Assembly: GCA_046350295.1 (NCBI GenBank)
Contig: JAXMAR010000006.1
Span: 186,001 to 250,000 of the forward strand
Length of the DNA stretch: 64,000 nt
Direction: 5' to 3'
Source of the DNA: JAXMAR01 sp046350295
GTDB taxonomy: Bacteria > Planctomycetota > Planctomycetia > Gemmatales > Gemmataceae
How positions within the stretch are numbered: position 1 is the stretch's first letter; the number at the start of each line of letters is the position of its first letter. The position numbers and the translations under genes were made by a program. The notes under the pieces are model-generated. The model did no database searches and was not told the DNA's origin. It saw only the letters and a list, made by a program, of their open reading frames with translations. Below, in pieces: positions 10,946-21,198 of this stretch.

Positions 10946-11866
10946 ATGCAGACCCCCGGAACGAAAGTCGAAGATCCGCACAAGTACCTCGATCCGCTCG
11001 CGCTGGCAAAGGTGCGCAGCCTCGAGTTGAAGGCGCGCCTCATCGTCGAGGGCTACCTCTCGGGCATGCACAAGAGCCCGTTCCACGGCTTCTCCGTCGA
11101 ATTCGCGCAGCACCGCGAGTACGTCCCCGGCGACGACATCAAGCACGTCGACTGGAAGGTCTACGGCCGGACCGGCCGCTTCTACCTCAAGCAATACGAG
11201 GAGGAGACGAACCTCATCTGCTGGATCTTTCTCGACAAGAGCGAGTCGATGCTCTATGGCTCCAAGGGGGTGACGAAGTACGACTACGCCTGCATGTCGG
11301 CGGCGGCGCTCACCTACCTGGTCCTCGGGCAATCGGACAGCGTCGGCTTCGTCACCTTCGATAACGAAGTGCAGCGGTTCATGAAGCCGTCGAGCCAACC
11401 GTCGCACCTCAAGGAGATCATCAACGTGATGAACCTGGGGGCGGGGCGGGAGAAGTCGAACATCGGCCAGCTGTTCCATAGCCTGGCGGACCGCATGAAG
11501 CGGCGCTCGATCGTCTTTGTCCTGAGCGACATGTTCGACGACCTGGAGCCGATGCTGGCCGGGCTCAAGCACCTCAGGCACCGGCGGCACGAAGTCGTCC
11601 TGTGGCACATCCTGGACGGGGCCGAACTGACGTTCCCGTTCCAGGAGACGACGCTGTTCCGCGGCCTGGAGCAGTATCCGGAATTGTTGACCGATCCGCG
11701 GGCGCTGCGGCAAAGCTATCTGGATCAGATCAACGGCTTCATCCAGAAGCTGCAGCGCAGTTGCCGGGACCAGAACATCGACTACGTTCAACTGCGGACG
11801 GACACGAACCTGAGCGTCTGCTTGTCCAGTTACCTGGCGCATCGGATGGCGCGATCGAAGAAGTAA
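10946..11866 (+). CDS. DUF58 domain protein (MoxR partner)
   Basis: A 306-residue protein with the DUF58 signature GFSVEFAQHREYVPGDDIKH followed by VDWKVYGRTGRFYLKQYEEE. It continues as a degenerate VWA-like fold (IFLDKSESM, then VFVLSDMFDD). DUF58 proteins are encoded next to MoxR ATPases and VWA proteins and are thought to be MoxR clients or adaptors. No transmembrane segment is visible, so it is probably cytoplasmic. The stop is 8 bp before the next start, supporting co-transcription. Confidence 0.93.
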   Translation: MQTPGTKVEDPHKYLDPLALAKVRSLELKARLIVEGYLSGMHKSPFHGFSVEFAQHREYVPGDDIKHVDWKVYGRTGRFYLKQYEEETNLICWIFLDKSESMLYGSKGVTKYDYACMSAAALTYLVLGQSDSVGFVTFDNEVQRFMKPSSQPSHLKEIINVMNLGAGREKSNIGQLFHSLADRMKRRSIVFVLSDMFDDLEPMLAGLKHLRHRRHEVVLWHILDGAELTFPFQETTLFRGLEQYPELLTDPRALRQSYLDQINGFIQKLQRSCRDQNIDYVQLRTDTNLSVCLSSYLAHRMARSKK

Positions 11867-11876
11867 CAGGGCTTCC

Positions 11877-14800
11877 ATGGCTGTCTTCGGCTTCATCTTC
11901 AACCTCTGGACCACCACCCTCGCCACGGCGCTCGCCGCGGTGTCGATCCCGATCATCATTCATCTGCTCAACCGGCGCCGCTTCAAGATCGTCGACTGGG
12001 CGGCCATGCGCTTCCTCCTGGCGGCCCAGCGGCAGACCACGCGGAAAATGCGCGTCGAGCAGATCGTCCTCCTGGCCGTGCGCTGCCTGCTCCTGTTGCT
12101 GCTGGTCCTGGCCATGGCGGCGGTCATGCCCTGGGCCGAGGACCTCTGGGCCGCGATCTGGCCCGAGGCGTCGACGCGGCAATTCCGTCCCGAGGGGCGC
12201 ACCCACCACATCCTGGTCATCGACGGCTCCCTGAGCATGAACCAGGCGATCGGCCGCAAGACCGCGTTCGACAAGGCGATCGAGCAGGCGCTGCGGACGG
12301 TGAGCAACGGACACGCCGGTGATGGCTACAGCGTCCTTGTCCTCAAGGACAATCCGACTTGGGTCGTGGCCAACGGCTCGCAAGTGCCGGCGCGCGTCAC
12401 GAAGGAAATCGAGGCCCTCAAACCCAGCCACGGCAACGCCTCTCTCGCCTCGGCGCTCAACATGGTCCATTCGCGGGTCATGGAAAGCGCCAAGCGGTTC
12501 TCGACGCAGGTCATCTACGTGTACACGGACATGCAGCGCTCGACCTGGCAATCGGCGCTGGACCTGGAAAAGACCAAGGCGGAGGGGGAAGAGAACGTCA
12601 ACCTGTTCGAGGAGATCCAGAAGGAGGCCCAGTTCGCGCTGGTCGACGTCGGGGCGGACAAGCAATCGAACTGCGCCGTCGTCGATCTTTACCTGCACAA
12701 CCCGCTGATCACGACCGGGCAGACGCTCGAGGTCGTCGCGGCGGTGCAGAACTTCACCGAGGTGGAGGAGAGCGCCAAGGTCGAGCTGGAGTTCATGGTG
12801 GGAACACCGAAGCCCGGGGCCGCGCCGATCTCGTGGCGCACCTTCGACACGAAGGTCGTGGAGATCGCCCCGGGGAGGCGCGAGGAGAAACGCTTCCAGC
12901 ACACGTTCAAGGAGCCGGGCACCTATGTGCTTCAGGTGCGGGCCAAGGCGCCGAACGATCGCCTGCCGATCGACAACTCGCGTTACCTCGTCGTCACCAT
13001 CAAGGACCAGATCCCGGTCCTGATCGTGTGCGGGGCGCCGGCGGACGTCAACCGCAAGACGCACCTGGAGCGCATGAGCGACTGGCTGCGCGACGCGCTC
13101 AACCCGGCCCCCGGCGAGGAGGACGGCTGGACGCGGCTGATGCCCGATGTGCGCACGCAGGACGAGTTCGCCCGCATGAAGCTGGAGGAGCGGCTGCGCT
13201 ATGATTGCATCTTCCTGGTGGACATCGCAGCCCCGAGCCGGGAAGAGGTCGAATACCTGGAGGATTTCCTGCGGCGTGGGCGGGGAGTGGTGATGTCCCT
13301 CGGGGACGCCTCGGCGCGCGACGCCAAGGAGATCAACGAGAAGCTCTACAAGGGGGAAAGCGGCCTGATGCCGGCGGAGCTTCAGAAACGCATCAGCGCT
13401 CCGGCGTTTCACTTCTTCACGCTGAACGCCGAAGGAGAAGCATTCCGCCTGCCGCCGCTCAAGGCGTTCGCCAATGACCAGGACCGCATCAGCATCGCCA
13501 GCCGGCCGTTCTGGCAGTATGTGGAGACGAAGCTGGCGAGCCCGCGCGTTCGCTCCATCCTCACGTTCGTGCGCGAGCTGGACCCCGGGTCAAAGGAGCC
13601 CGAGGACAAGACCGTGCCGACCGGTGATCCCGCGCTCGTGGAATGGAACCCGCTCATGCCGCCGAGCAAGGGGGGCGTGAAGGGGGTGAGCCGGGCCTAT
13701 CCGGCCAAGTTCGTGCTGCTCACGTCCACGATGCACAAGAAGGTGAAGGACGAGAAGGCGCTGTACGACGGCTGGAACTACTGGGCCGGCTCCTTCAGCT
13801 ACGTGGCTCTGGCGCAGGAGCTGGTGCGGATGGTCGTGCCGCCGCGCCTCATCGGCCAGGCCAGCCTGGTGAGCGAGCCGATCGAGGCCATCTTCCCCAG
13901 CCCGGGGCACAAGGTGGAAGCGACGGTCCACTTTCCCGACGAGGAAGGCAAAGCGCTCGAACCGCGGCAACAGATCCTGGCGCCGAGCGAGGACATCCTG
14001 GACTTCCGCTTTGGCGATACGGACGTGGCGGGCGTCTACCGTGTGGTGATCGAAGGGGAAAAGGCGCCGCTGCCTTTTGCCGTCAATTTCCCCGGTGTCA
14101 CGGCCGATAAGCGTGGCAGCGAGAGCGACCTGGGCCGCGTCAAGGACACCGACCTGCGCGGCATGTTCCCGAAGTTCGACTTCCAGCTCGTGCATGAAGC
14201 GGGGGACATCAACATCAAGCCCGGTCCGCGCGCCAATGGCCTGGTCGAGGAGCGGGTCGACCAGGGGCCGGAGATCGCGCACTGGCTCCTCATTGCCATG
14301 CTGTTCCTGCTGTTTGTGGAGATCATTCTCGCGTGGCAGTTCGGACATTACACCACGGTCGACGGCGCGACGGCCCCGCCTCCGACCGGGCTCGCTTGGC
14401 CCCTGTTCGTCGCCATCAGCGCCGCGGTGCTCTTCGCCGTCGGCGCCTACGTGTTGATCGACGCCTATCGCTCCGGCGATTTCCTGCGCTTCCTGCCGGA
14501 CCGGTTCCGCGTCTGGTTCGAGCAGAAGGTTCTCGACCTGGAAGCCCCGCCGGCCGGGGAAACGACCCATTGGACCTTCCAGCCCGAGTCCTGGCTGCCG
14601 CCGCTCCTGGAGCGAAACTGGGGCGCCCCCATCCTGGTCATCCTGGGCCTGGTCGTGATCTTTTTCGTCTACCGGGCCGAGGGGCCGCAAGTCTCGCCGT
14701 GGTTCAAGGCGCTGCTGGGTGGCCTGCGTTTCTTCCTGGTCATGATGCTGGTCTACGCCCTGTTGCCGCAGGTGAAGGTGAGCATCGACCGCCAGGGCAT

Positions 14801-17258
14801 GCCGGAGATGGTGGTCCTGATCGACGACAGCATGAGCATGGGCGTGCCGGACAACTTCCAGGATGGCGCCACGCGCGACAAGGCCAAGGCCCTCACGGCC
14901 GGCATCCGCGCTCAGCTCAAGGAGCGGCTGCCGCCGCGCGTGGCCGAGCTGAAGACGCAGCTCGCCGACCTGCGGCGTCGGGCCGAGGCCGATCCGAAGC
15001 TGAAGCCGGACGTGGAGGATCTGAAGACGCGCGTGGAATACCTGGAAGGCCAGCTGAGCCAGATCGATACGCCGGGTTGGAGACCGTCGCGCCTCAACCT
15101 GGCGCAAGCGGTGATGCTCGATCCGGAGCGGGACTGGCTGCGTCACCTCTTCCTCAAGCAGCGCTCGCGCGTCCACGTCTACCATCTGGACGCGGTGGGC
15201 AAGGCGACCAAGCTGCTCGACGCCGAGGGCGCCGCGGGCGATCTCACCGAGCCGGACAACCCGCGTTCCCTGGAGCGGGCGAAGAAGGCCGTGGCCGCCA
15301 TCGAGCCCTACGGCAAGGACAGCCAGCTCGGCCTGTCGCTGCGCGAGGTGATCAACCAGTATCGCGGCTCCGCTCTCACTGCGGTCATCATGGTGACGGA
15401 TGGCGTGACCACGCGCGAGGAGTCGATCAAGGAGGTGGCCGATCACGCCAAGCGCGCCGGCGTGCCGCTCATCTTCCTGGGCATCGGCGACGATCACGAG
15501 ATCCAGAACCTGGAGCTGGACGGCCTGCAGGTGGACGACACGATCTATCTGGGGGACACGGCGCTGTTCCAGGCCAAGCTCATCGGCAAGGGCTTCAAGG
15601 ACCTGGAAGTGCCCATCATCTTGAAGCTGAAGGAACGCGACGGCCGGGAGAAGGAGGTCGATCGCATCAAGAAGCGGGTCGATCCGGATGGCAAGCCGGT
15701 GAAGTTCACGCTGGCGCACAAGCCGGGCGAAGCCGGCAAGAAGACGTACGTGATCGAGGTGGAGCTGCCCAAGGCCGACAAGAAGGAGAGCGGCCCGAGC
15801 AAGCTCCGGCTGGAGCGCACCATCGAGGTCATCGAGACCAAGAAGATCAAGGTGCTCTACGTCGAGGGGCAGCCACGCTACGAGTTCCGCTACATCAAGA
15901 CGCTGCTGGAACGGGAGAACCCGGACGAGAAGAAGGGCAAGTCGATCGAAATCCGGGTATTGCTCCTGGACGGCGACCCTGACTGGCACCGCACCGACCG
16001 CACCGCCCTGGCCGATTTCCCGGCGACGCGCGAGGATCTCGAAGCCTATGACGTGATCATCATGGGGGATTGCGACCCGCGCCATCCCAAGCTCGGAGAC
16101 GCCCGGCTCAAGATGATCGCGGATTACGTGCAGGGAGACGATGGCAAGGGCAAGCGCAAGTCGAGCCGCAACGGCGCGGGCATCCTGTTCATTGCCGGGC
16201 CGTTCTTCAACCCGCACAGCTATCGCGACACGCCGCTCGGGCCGCTGTTGCCGGTGGAGCCGCTGGCCGCCAAGCCGCCGCCGGAGCCGGAGGAGAACAA
16301 GGAGACGTTCAAGCTCAAGTGGACGACGCTGGGACGCCTCAACAACCTGTTCAAGCTCGTGCCGGACGACATCGAGAGCTCGAACATCTGGGACAAGCTC
16401 AAGCCGATGTACTGGTACGCCAAGTCGCTCAAGGCGAAGGAGCGGGCCGAAGTGCTGGCGACGCATCCGGCGGCTGCCGGAGGGGCCGAGGGCAAGCATC
16501 CGCTCATCGTGCAGCAGCTGGTGGGCGCCGGCCGGTCCATGTTCTTCGGCTTCGAGGAGACCTGGCGCTGGCGCTTCCGCGTGGACGAGGTGCAGTACAA
16601 CCGGTTCTGGATCCAGGCCATGCGCTACATGGCGCGGGTGCGGCAGAACCGCACGGAGCTGCGCCTCGACCGGCAGACGCCCTACCGCGAGGGGGAGACG
16701 ATAAAAATCACCGTCACCTTCCCCGACAGCATGCCGGGCTTCGCCGGTCCCAAGGAGGACCCGACGGCCGAGGTCGTGGTCAAGGGGGATTTTACCCCGC
16801 CGGCCAAGGACAAGGAGGAAGGAGGAGCGCCGCGGTCGGAACCCCTGCAGGTGATGCTGTCCAAGGTAGGCGGCAGCCTGGCGACCTATGAGGCGACGCT
16901 GCCCAAGGCCCGGGCGGGCAAGTACAACTTCAAGCTTTATACCCCGGACGTGCGCAAGCTGCAGCCGGATGGCGAGCGGCCCTCCGCCGAAGCGACCGTC
17001 GTCATGCCGCCCCAGGAGTTGGAGGATCTTCGCCTCAACCGCGCCGAACTGCTGGACGCGGCACAGAAGACGCGCGGCAAGCTCTATACCCTGGGGGACG
17101 TCGACAGGCTTCTGGAAGAGTTGCCCGAGCCGGAGCGGCCGAACCTGGGCTCAACGATGTCCCGCCAGAAGATCTGGAACCACTGGCTCGTCTTCGCGCT
17201 GGCGGTCCTGCTCTTCAGCGGCGAATGGATTATGCGTAAACGGCAGCACCTGTTATAG
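11877..17258 (+). CDS. Giant BatA-like membrane protein with two VWA domains
   Basis: A 1793-residue protein. The N-terminus matches the BatA (aerotolerance) membrane domain: a helix ending IPIIIHLLNRRRFK, then QIVLLAVRCLLLLLLVLAMA. VWA domain 1 has MIDAS motif VIDGSLSM at about residue 113. Transmembrane helices follow near residues 801-824, 838-860, 917-935 and 950-965. VWA domain 2 has MIDAS motif LIDDSMSM at about 981-988. A glutamine-amidotransferase-like section (about 1380-1450, YDVIIMGDCDPRHPKLGDAR) precedes a last helix near 1767-1788. It looks like an in-frame fusion of two tandem BatA/VWA proteins. With MoxR and DUF58 upstream it probably forms the membrane sensor or effector; the actual process is unknown. 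Confidence 0.92.
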   Translation: MAVFGFIFNLWTTTLATALAAVSIPIIIHLLNRRRFKIVDWAAMRFLLAAQRQTTRKMRVEQIVLLAVRCLLLLLLVLAMAAVMPWAEDLWAAIWPEASTRQFRPEGRTHHILVIDGSLSMNQAIGRKTAFDKAIEQALRTVSNGHAGDGYSVLVLKDNPTWVVANGSQVPARVTKEIEALKPSHGNASLASALNMVHSRVMESAKRFSTQVIYVYTDMQRSTWQSALDLEKTKAEGEENVNLFEEIQKEAQFALVDVGADKQSNCAVVDLYLHNPLITTGQTLEVVAAVQNFTEVEESAKVELEFMVGTPKPGAAPISWRTFDTKVVEIAPGRREEKRFQHTFKEPGTYVLQVRAKAPNDRLPIDNSRYLVVTIKDQIPVLIVCGAPADVNRKTHLERMSDWLRDALNPAPGEEDGWTRLMPDVRTQDEFARMKLEERLRYDCIFLVDIAAPSREEVEYLEDFLRRGRGVVMSLGDASARDAKEINEKLYKGESGLMPAELQKRISAPAFHFFTLNAEGEAFRLPPLKAFANDQDRISIASRPFWQYVETKLASPRVRSILTFVRELDPGSKEPEDKTVPTGDPALVEWNPLMPPSKGGVKGVSRAYPAKFVLLTSTMHKKVKDEKALYDGWNYWAGSFSYVALAQELVRMVVPPRLIGQASLVSEPIEAIFPSPGHKVEATVHFPDEEGKALEPRQQILAPSEDILDFRFGDTDVAGVYRVVIEGEKAPLPFAVNFPGVTADKRGSESDLGRVKDTDLRGMFPKFDFQLVHEAGDINIKPGPRANGLVEERVDQGPEIAHWLLIAMLFLLFVEIILAWQFGHYTTVDGATAPPPTGLAWPLFVAISAAVLFAVGAYVLIDAYRSGDFLRFLPDRFRVWFEQKVLDLEAPPAGETTHWTFQPESWLPPLLERNWGAPILVILGLVVIFFVYRAEGPQVSPWFKALLGGLRFFLVMMLVYALLPQVKVSIDRQGMPEMVVLIDDSMSMGVPDNFQDGATRDKAKALTAGIRAQLKERLPPRVAELKTQLADLRRRAEADPKLKPDVEDLKTRVEYLEGQLSQIDTPGWRPSRLNLAQAVMLDPERDWLRHLFLKQRSRVHVYHLDAVGKATKLLDAEGAAGDLTEPDNPRSLERAKKAVAAIEPYGKDSQLGLSLREVINQYRGSALTAVIMVTDGVTTREESIKEVADHAKRAGVPLIFLGIGDDHEIQNLELDGLQVDDTIYLGDTALFQAKLIGKGFKDLEVPIILKLKERDGREKEVDRIKKRVDPDGKPVKFTLAHKPGEAGKKTYVIEVELPKADKKESGPSKLRLERTIEVIETKKIKVLYVEGQPRYEFRYIKTLLERENPDEKKGKSIEIRVLLLDGDPDWHRTDRTALADFPATREDLEAYDVIIMGDCDPRHPKLGDARLKMIADYVQGDDGKGKRKSSRNGAGILFIAGPFFNPHSYRDTPLGPLLPVEPLAAKPPPEPEENKETFKLKWTTLGRLNNLFKLVPDDIESSNIWDKLKPMYWYAKSLKAKERAEVLATHPAAAGGAEGKHPLIVQQLVGAGRSMFFGFEETWRWRFRVDEVQYNRFWIQAMRYMARVRQNRTELRLDRQTPYREGETIKITVTFPDSMPGFAGPKEDPTAEVVVKGDFTPPAKDKEEGGAPRSEPLQVMLSKVGGSLATYEATLPKARAGKYNFKLYTPDVRKLQPDGERPSAEATVVMPPQELEDLRLNRAELLDAAQKTRGKLYTLGDVDRLLEELPEPERPNLGSTMSRQKIWNHWLVFALAVLLFSGEWIMRKRQHLL

Positions 17259-17406
17259 TTGGGCGTGCAAGGCGGTTTCCTCCGCGTGACCAGGCGGTAT
17301 GTCGGCGGAGCGAACCATGCGGAGTCGGAGGCGCCGGTTGACCGAAATGGCCGCCTGAATCGTTCTATATGGTGGTGTCGCCGAGCACGTAGATGGAGAC
17401 CGGCCG

Positions 17407-20400
17407 ATGAATCCCCTGCACCATCGAATCGCCTGGCTCAGGCGTCAACTCTACTTCTTCGCGGGCGCCCGCGGTCTGTTCGCCGTGGCCGGCCTGCTGG
17501 TCGGCGCGGGGCTCGTCGCCTGCCTGCTCGATTGGATGATCGGTCTGCCGAGCATGATCCGGGCCTTCCTGCTCGCCGGCATCCTCGTCGGCTCCGCTTA
17601 CGTCGCTTTCCGTCTGTTGCTGCAGCCGTTGCTGGCGCCCAAGGACGACCTGTCGCTGGCGCTCCAGGTGGAGGCGGCCTATCCGCATCTGAACGACAGC
17701 CTCGCCAGCACGGTCGAGTTTCTCAAGCAGCCGGGGAACGATCCCATGACCGGCTCGGCGGCGATGCGCAACAAGGCGGTCGAGCAAGCGCTGGGTAAGT
17801 CGAAAGAGCTGGATTTCGGCCGCATCCTCGATCGCAGGGGCGCGGTCCTTGCCTGTGCCGGCTTCCTTGTCGCGGCCGGATTGGCGGCCTTCTTCATGCT
17901 CGATGACGCGGACACGGCGTGGACGGCGGTACGCCGGCTGGCCGATCCGTTCGGCAACCATACGTGGACGCGCCTCGACATCCCGGACCTGCCCGATCAC
18001 GTCGCGGTCGGAAAGCCCTTCATCTACAAGACGCGCGTCGACGGCGTCATCCCGAAATCCGGCAAGCTGATCGTCGAAGGGCAGAAGAAGGTCGACGAGA
18101 TCGCCGTCCTGACCGACGCGGAGGGCGCCTATATCGACGTCAATATCCCCCTCACGCGCGAGCCGGGCGCCTTCCGCTTCCGCGTCACGGCCGGGGACGC
18201 TTCCTTCCCCGCGGGTCCGGGGACCTGGCAGAAGATCGATGTCTTGCCGCCGCCCGATTTGAAGTTTGTCCGTGTCGAGGTGGCCTTCCCGGAGTATACC
18301 GAGGAGCCGCCGGCAGTTATTTACGAAGGCGAGACCCTCCCCAAGATTACTCATCAGCATTTCGTTCCCGGCTCCGTTGTCCGTCTGCGGGCCCAGGCCG
18401 ACAAACCGCTGGCCGACGCCTGGGTGCAGCTCTTGCCGCTCGCCGACGCGCGCAACCCAAACCCCGGTTTCCGCGCCTGCGCGATCGCGGGCCTGTTCGG
18501 CGGCCCGCCGGGCGCGGAGGGGCTGCCCCTCGCTGCCGGCGCCTTTTCCGTCTATGGTCGCTTCCCTGCCCGTTTCCTCGACGACAGCCGGCGCACCTTC
18601 GAGGTCGAGTTCCCGGCCTGGATCAGCGGCCGCTACGTGCTCCACCTCGAAGACTTCAAGAAGCTCGACCGTGAGATCAACACCGAACTGAACCTGATGA
18701 GCGATCCGCCGCCCGGGGTGATCCTGTCGCTCACCTCCCCGGACACGCGATTCAAGGAGGACGTGCAGGTCGACGTGCGGCCGGACGTCGAACTGGACAT
18801 GGTCGTCAGTGCGAAGGAGGACCAGTACTGGCTGCGTTCGGTGTTCCTGGAGTTTTCACCGCGCTCCGGCGTGGAGGAGGAGCCGTTGCGCGTGGGAGTC
18901 TTCGATCAGAAGGAGATGAGCCGGCTGCTGCCGATCCTCCTGGGGGCGCCGCTGGAGGAGATCAAGGTGCGCTTGCAGCGTATCGAGCGTGCGCCGGTGC
19001 GCTGGGGCCTGAAGAACCGCTACAAGGAGGGGGAGGTTGTCTCGTTGTCGGCGGCGGCGTTTGATTCGTGCAACATCTTCCCGAGCCGGGAGCCGGGACG
19101 GAGCAAGACGATCAAGCTGAGGATCGTCGGGGTCCGGGAGCTGCTGGTGAAGGAAGAAAAGGTTTTGCCGGACGCGCAGATCAATATCGACAAGGCGCGC
19201 GAGATCCTGGAAGGGGCGGTGAAGGGCCTCAAGGAGGTCGCGAGCAAGAACCCGGAAGACCTGAAGCGCGAAGACCTGGAGAAACTGGCCGAGGCCGAGC
19301 TGGACCAGGCGCGGGCCAAGGCCCACCTGGAGCAGCTCCTGGATCAGATCAACAAGCTCGCCTTGACGCGCAAGCTGAACAAGCTGCCGTCGAGCGACGC
19401 GGGGGACCTCCTCAAGACCTTGCGCGAGGAGCTGGACGCGCTCGTGCAGGAGGAAATGCCCAAGATCGAGAACGACATCTCCGACGCCAAGGCGAAGCTC
19501 TCCGGCCTCGATCCGAAGAAGGCGAAGGCGGAGAAATCGTCCAAGGACGACCCGCTCAAGAGCGCCATCGAGCGCGACGACAAGGCCAAGGCCGCGCTGG
19601 ATGACCTGTCGCGCGCCCTCGCCCCCTATGCCAGCTTGCAGATGGTGAAGGACAAGGCGAAAGAGCTGCTCTTGAAGCACACCGATCTGCGCGACGCGAC
19701 CGACAAGCTCCTGGAGATGAAAGACAAGATCGACCGGGGAGACGTGCCCATGCGCGAGGTCGGCCGCGCCACCAAGGAGCTGAATGACGAAACGGCCAAG
19801 AAAGGCGAGGCGCAGGCCTCCCTGGCGGACAAGGCCGACGAGTTGTTCAAGCTGATGCTCGATGTCGCCAAGAAACGGGCCGCCGACAAGGACATGGAAA
19901 ACGCGCGGAAGCTGGAGAAGGCGGCGGACATCGGCGGCAAGACGCGCGTGAGCGAGCGCATGCGCGACGTCGGCGGCGAGCTGAAGAAGCCGCCGGCGCC
20001 CCTGAACCGGGCGAAGACCGAGCAGGAGAACATTCGCGCGGCGCTCGATCGCATCGACAAGATCCTCAACGACAAGAAGCCGACCGACGACGTCGACCGG
20101 CTCAGCAAGAAGAAGAAGAAGACCGACGACAACCTCGACAAGCTCGACAAGCTCGGCAAAGGCCTGGCCGATCTGCGTGAGAAGGCGGCGAAGGCGATGG
20201 AGATCAAGGACGCCGACAAGCGCAAGGCGGCCCTGGACAAGATCGCCAAGGACGAGGAGAAGCTGAAGAAGGACGCCGAGGACGCGGCTCGCGAGCTGGC
20301 CCGGCTCAACGAGCCCAAGGCGGCCAAGGCCTTGGCCGACGCGGCGGCCGAGCTGGACAAGGCAGGCGCCAAGATGAAAGCCGGGGACAACCCGGACGCC

Positions 20401-21198
20401 GAGATCGAGGCCGCCATGGAAAAGGTCGAAGGGGCCAAGGAGCGTCTGGAGATGACGCAGGAGGAGCTAGCGCGGGAGCAGCTGGCCCAGGTCGGCGAGT
20501 TGATCAAGGGCCTCAAGGAACGACAGGATGCCGCTATCGCCCGTACCGAGGAGCTGCAAAAGAAGCTGCTGGGCAAGAAGATCTGGTCGGAGGGGCTGCT
20601 GGATTCGTTGAACGGGGACGTGCTCGTGCAGCGCGGGCTCAGCAAGGAAACCCGCAGCATCAAGGAAAAACTGAAGGGGGCGGTCGTCTTTGAGGATATC
20701 ATGGAGAAGGCGGCCCGCTCGATGGAGCGCGCCGCGGAAGAGATGGACAAGCGCAAGGAGGAGGCCAAGCATCGCCAGGTCGACATGATGACCATGGAGG
20801 AGCTGGCGGACGAGGCCAAGCGCCACGAGGAGACTAAGAAACACCAGGACCTCGCGAGCGCCCGGCTGGGTCGCCTCCTGGACGCCATCAAGAACGAGCC
20901 CCCCGTGGTGAAGAAGGAAGGGCCCAAGAAAGACGGCCCGCCGAAGAAGGATGACCCCGAAGGCGGCGGCGGGGCAGGGGAGTCGATCCCACCCGTGGCT
21001 CAGCTCAAGGCCCTCAAGGCGGAGCAGATCGAGGTGCGGGCCCGCACCAAGGAGTTCGACGCCCGCCACCCCGACCGGGCGCGTCTGCCCGAAGACGCGC
21101 TGCGTGAGCTGCGCGAGCTTCAAGAGGACCAGGTCCGTATCCACCAGCTCTTCGAAGAAATGACCGCCCCGCCCGAGAAGAAGGGAGCCATGCCGTGA
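17407..21198 (+). CDS. DUF4175-like membrane protein with very long charged coiled coil
   Basis: A 1263-residue protein. Three N-terminal helices (about residues 20-40, 48-68 and 141-165) precede a periplasmic beta-rich section containing FVRVEVAFPEYTEEPPAVIY. From about residue 570 to 1200 it is almost wholly charged alpha-helix, rich in Lys, Asp, Glu and Ala. The layout resembles DUF4175/TIGR02302-type proteins found beside MoxR/VWA genes. The start at 17407 (MNPLHHRIAWLRRQLYFF) directly precedes the first helix. A 148-bp gap separates it from the VWA gene, and its end overlaps the next start by 4 nt (GTGA). The role is inferred from the cluster only. Confidence 0.85.
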   Translation: MNPLHHRIAWLRRQLYFFAGARGLFAVAGLLVGAGLVACLLDWMIGLPSMIRAFLLAGILVGSAYVAFRLLLQPLLAPKDDLSLALQVEAAYPHLNDSLASTVEFLKQPGNDPMTGSAAMRNKAVEQALGKSKELDFGRILDRRGAVLACAGFLVAAGLAAFFMLDDADTAWTAVRRLADPFGNHTWTRLDIPDLPDHVAVGKPFIYKTRVDGVIPKSGKLIVEGQKKVDEIAVLTDAEGAYIDVNIPLTREPGAFRFRVTAGDASFPAGPGTWQKIDVLPPPDLKFVRVEVAFPEYTEEPPAVIYEGETLPKITHQHFVPGSVVRLRAQADKPLADAWVQLLPLADARNPNPGFRACAIAGLFGGPPGAEGLPLAAGAFSVYGRFPARFLDDSRRTFEVEFPAWISGRYVLHLEDFKKLDREINTELNLMSDPPPGVILSLTSPDTRFKEDVQVDVRPDVELDMVVSAKEDQYWLRSVFLEFSPRSGVEEEPLRVGVFDQKEMSRLLPILLGAPLEEIKVRLQRIERAPVRWGLKNRYKEGEVVSLSAAAFDSCNIFPSREPGRSKTIKLRIVGVRELLVKEEKVLPDAQINIDKAREILEGAVKGLKEVASKNPEDLKREDLEKLAEAELDQARAKAHLEQLLDQINKLALTRKLNKLPSSDAGDLLKTLREELDALVQEEMPKIENDISDAKAKLSGLDPKKAKAEKSSKDDPLKSAIERDDKAKAALDDLSRALAPYASLQMVKDKAKELLLKHTDLRDATDKLLEMKDKIDRGDVPMREVGRATKELNDETAKKGEAQASLADKADELFKLMLDVAKKRAADKDMENARKLEKAADIGGKTRVSERMRDVGGELKKPPAPLNRAKTEQENIRAALDRIDKILNDKKPTDDVDRLSKKKKKTDDNLDKLDKLGKGLADLREKAAKAMEIKDADKRKAALDKIAKDEEKLKKDAEDAARELARLNEPKAAKALADAAAELDKAGAKMKAGDNPDAEIEAAMEKVEGAKERLEMTQEELAREQLAQVGELIKGLKERQDAAIARTEELQKKLLGKKIWSEGLLDSLNGDVLVQRGLSKETRSIKEKLKGAVVFEDIMEKAARSMERAAEEMDKRKEEAKHRQVDMMTMEELADEAKRHEETKKHQDLASARLGRLLDAIKNEPPVVKKEGPKKDGPPKKDDPEGGGGAGESIPPVAQLKALKAEQIEVRARTKEFDARHPDRARLPEDALRELRELQEDQVRIHQLFEEMTAPPEKKGAMP

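Noticed and set aside
13590..16499. A 969-codon open frame antisense to the double-VWA gene
   Set aside because: It mirrors the codon pattern of the GC-rich sense gene, has no recognisable motif and no ribosome-binding site; the sense frame carries clear domains.
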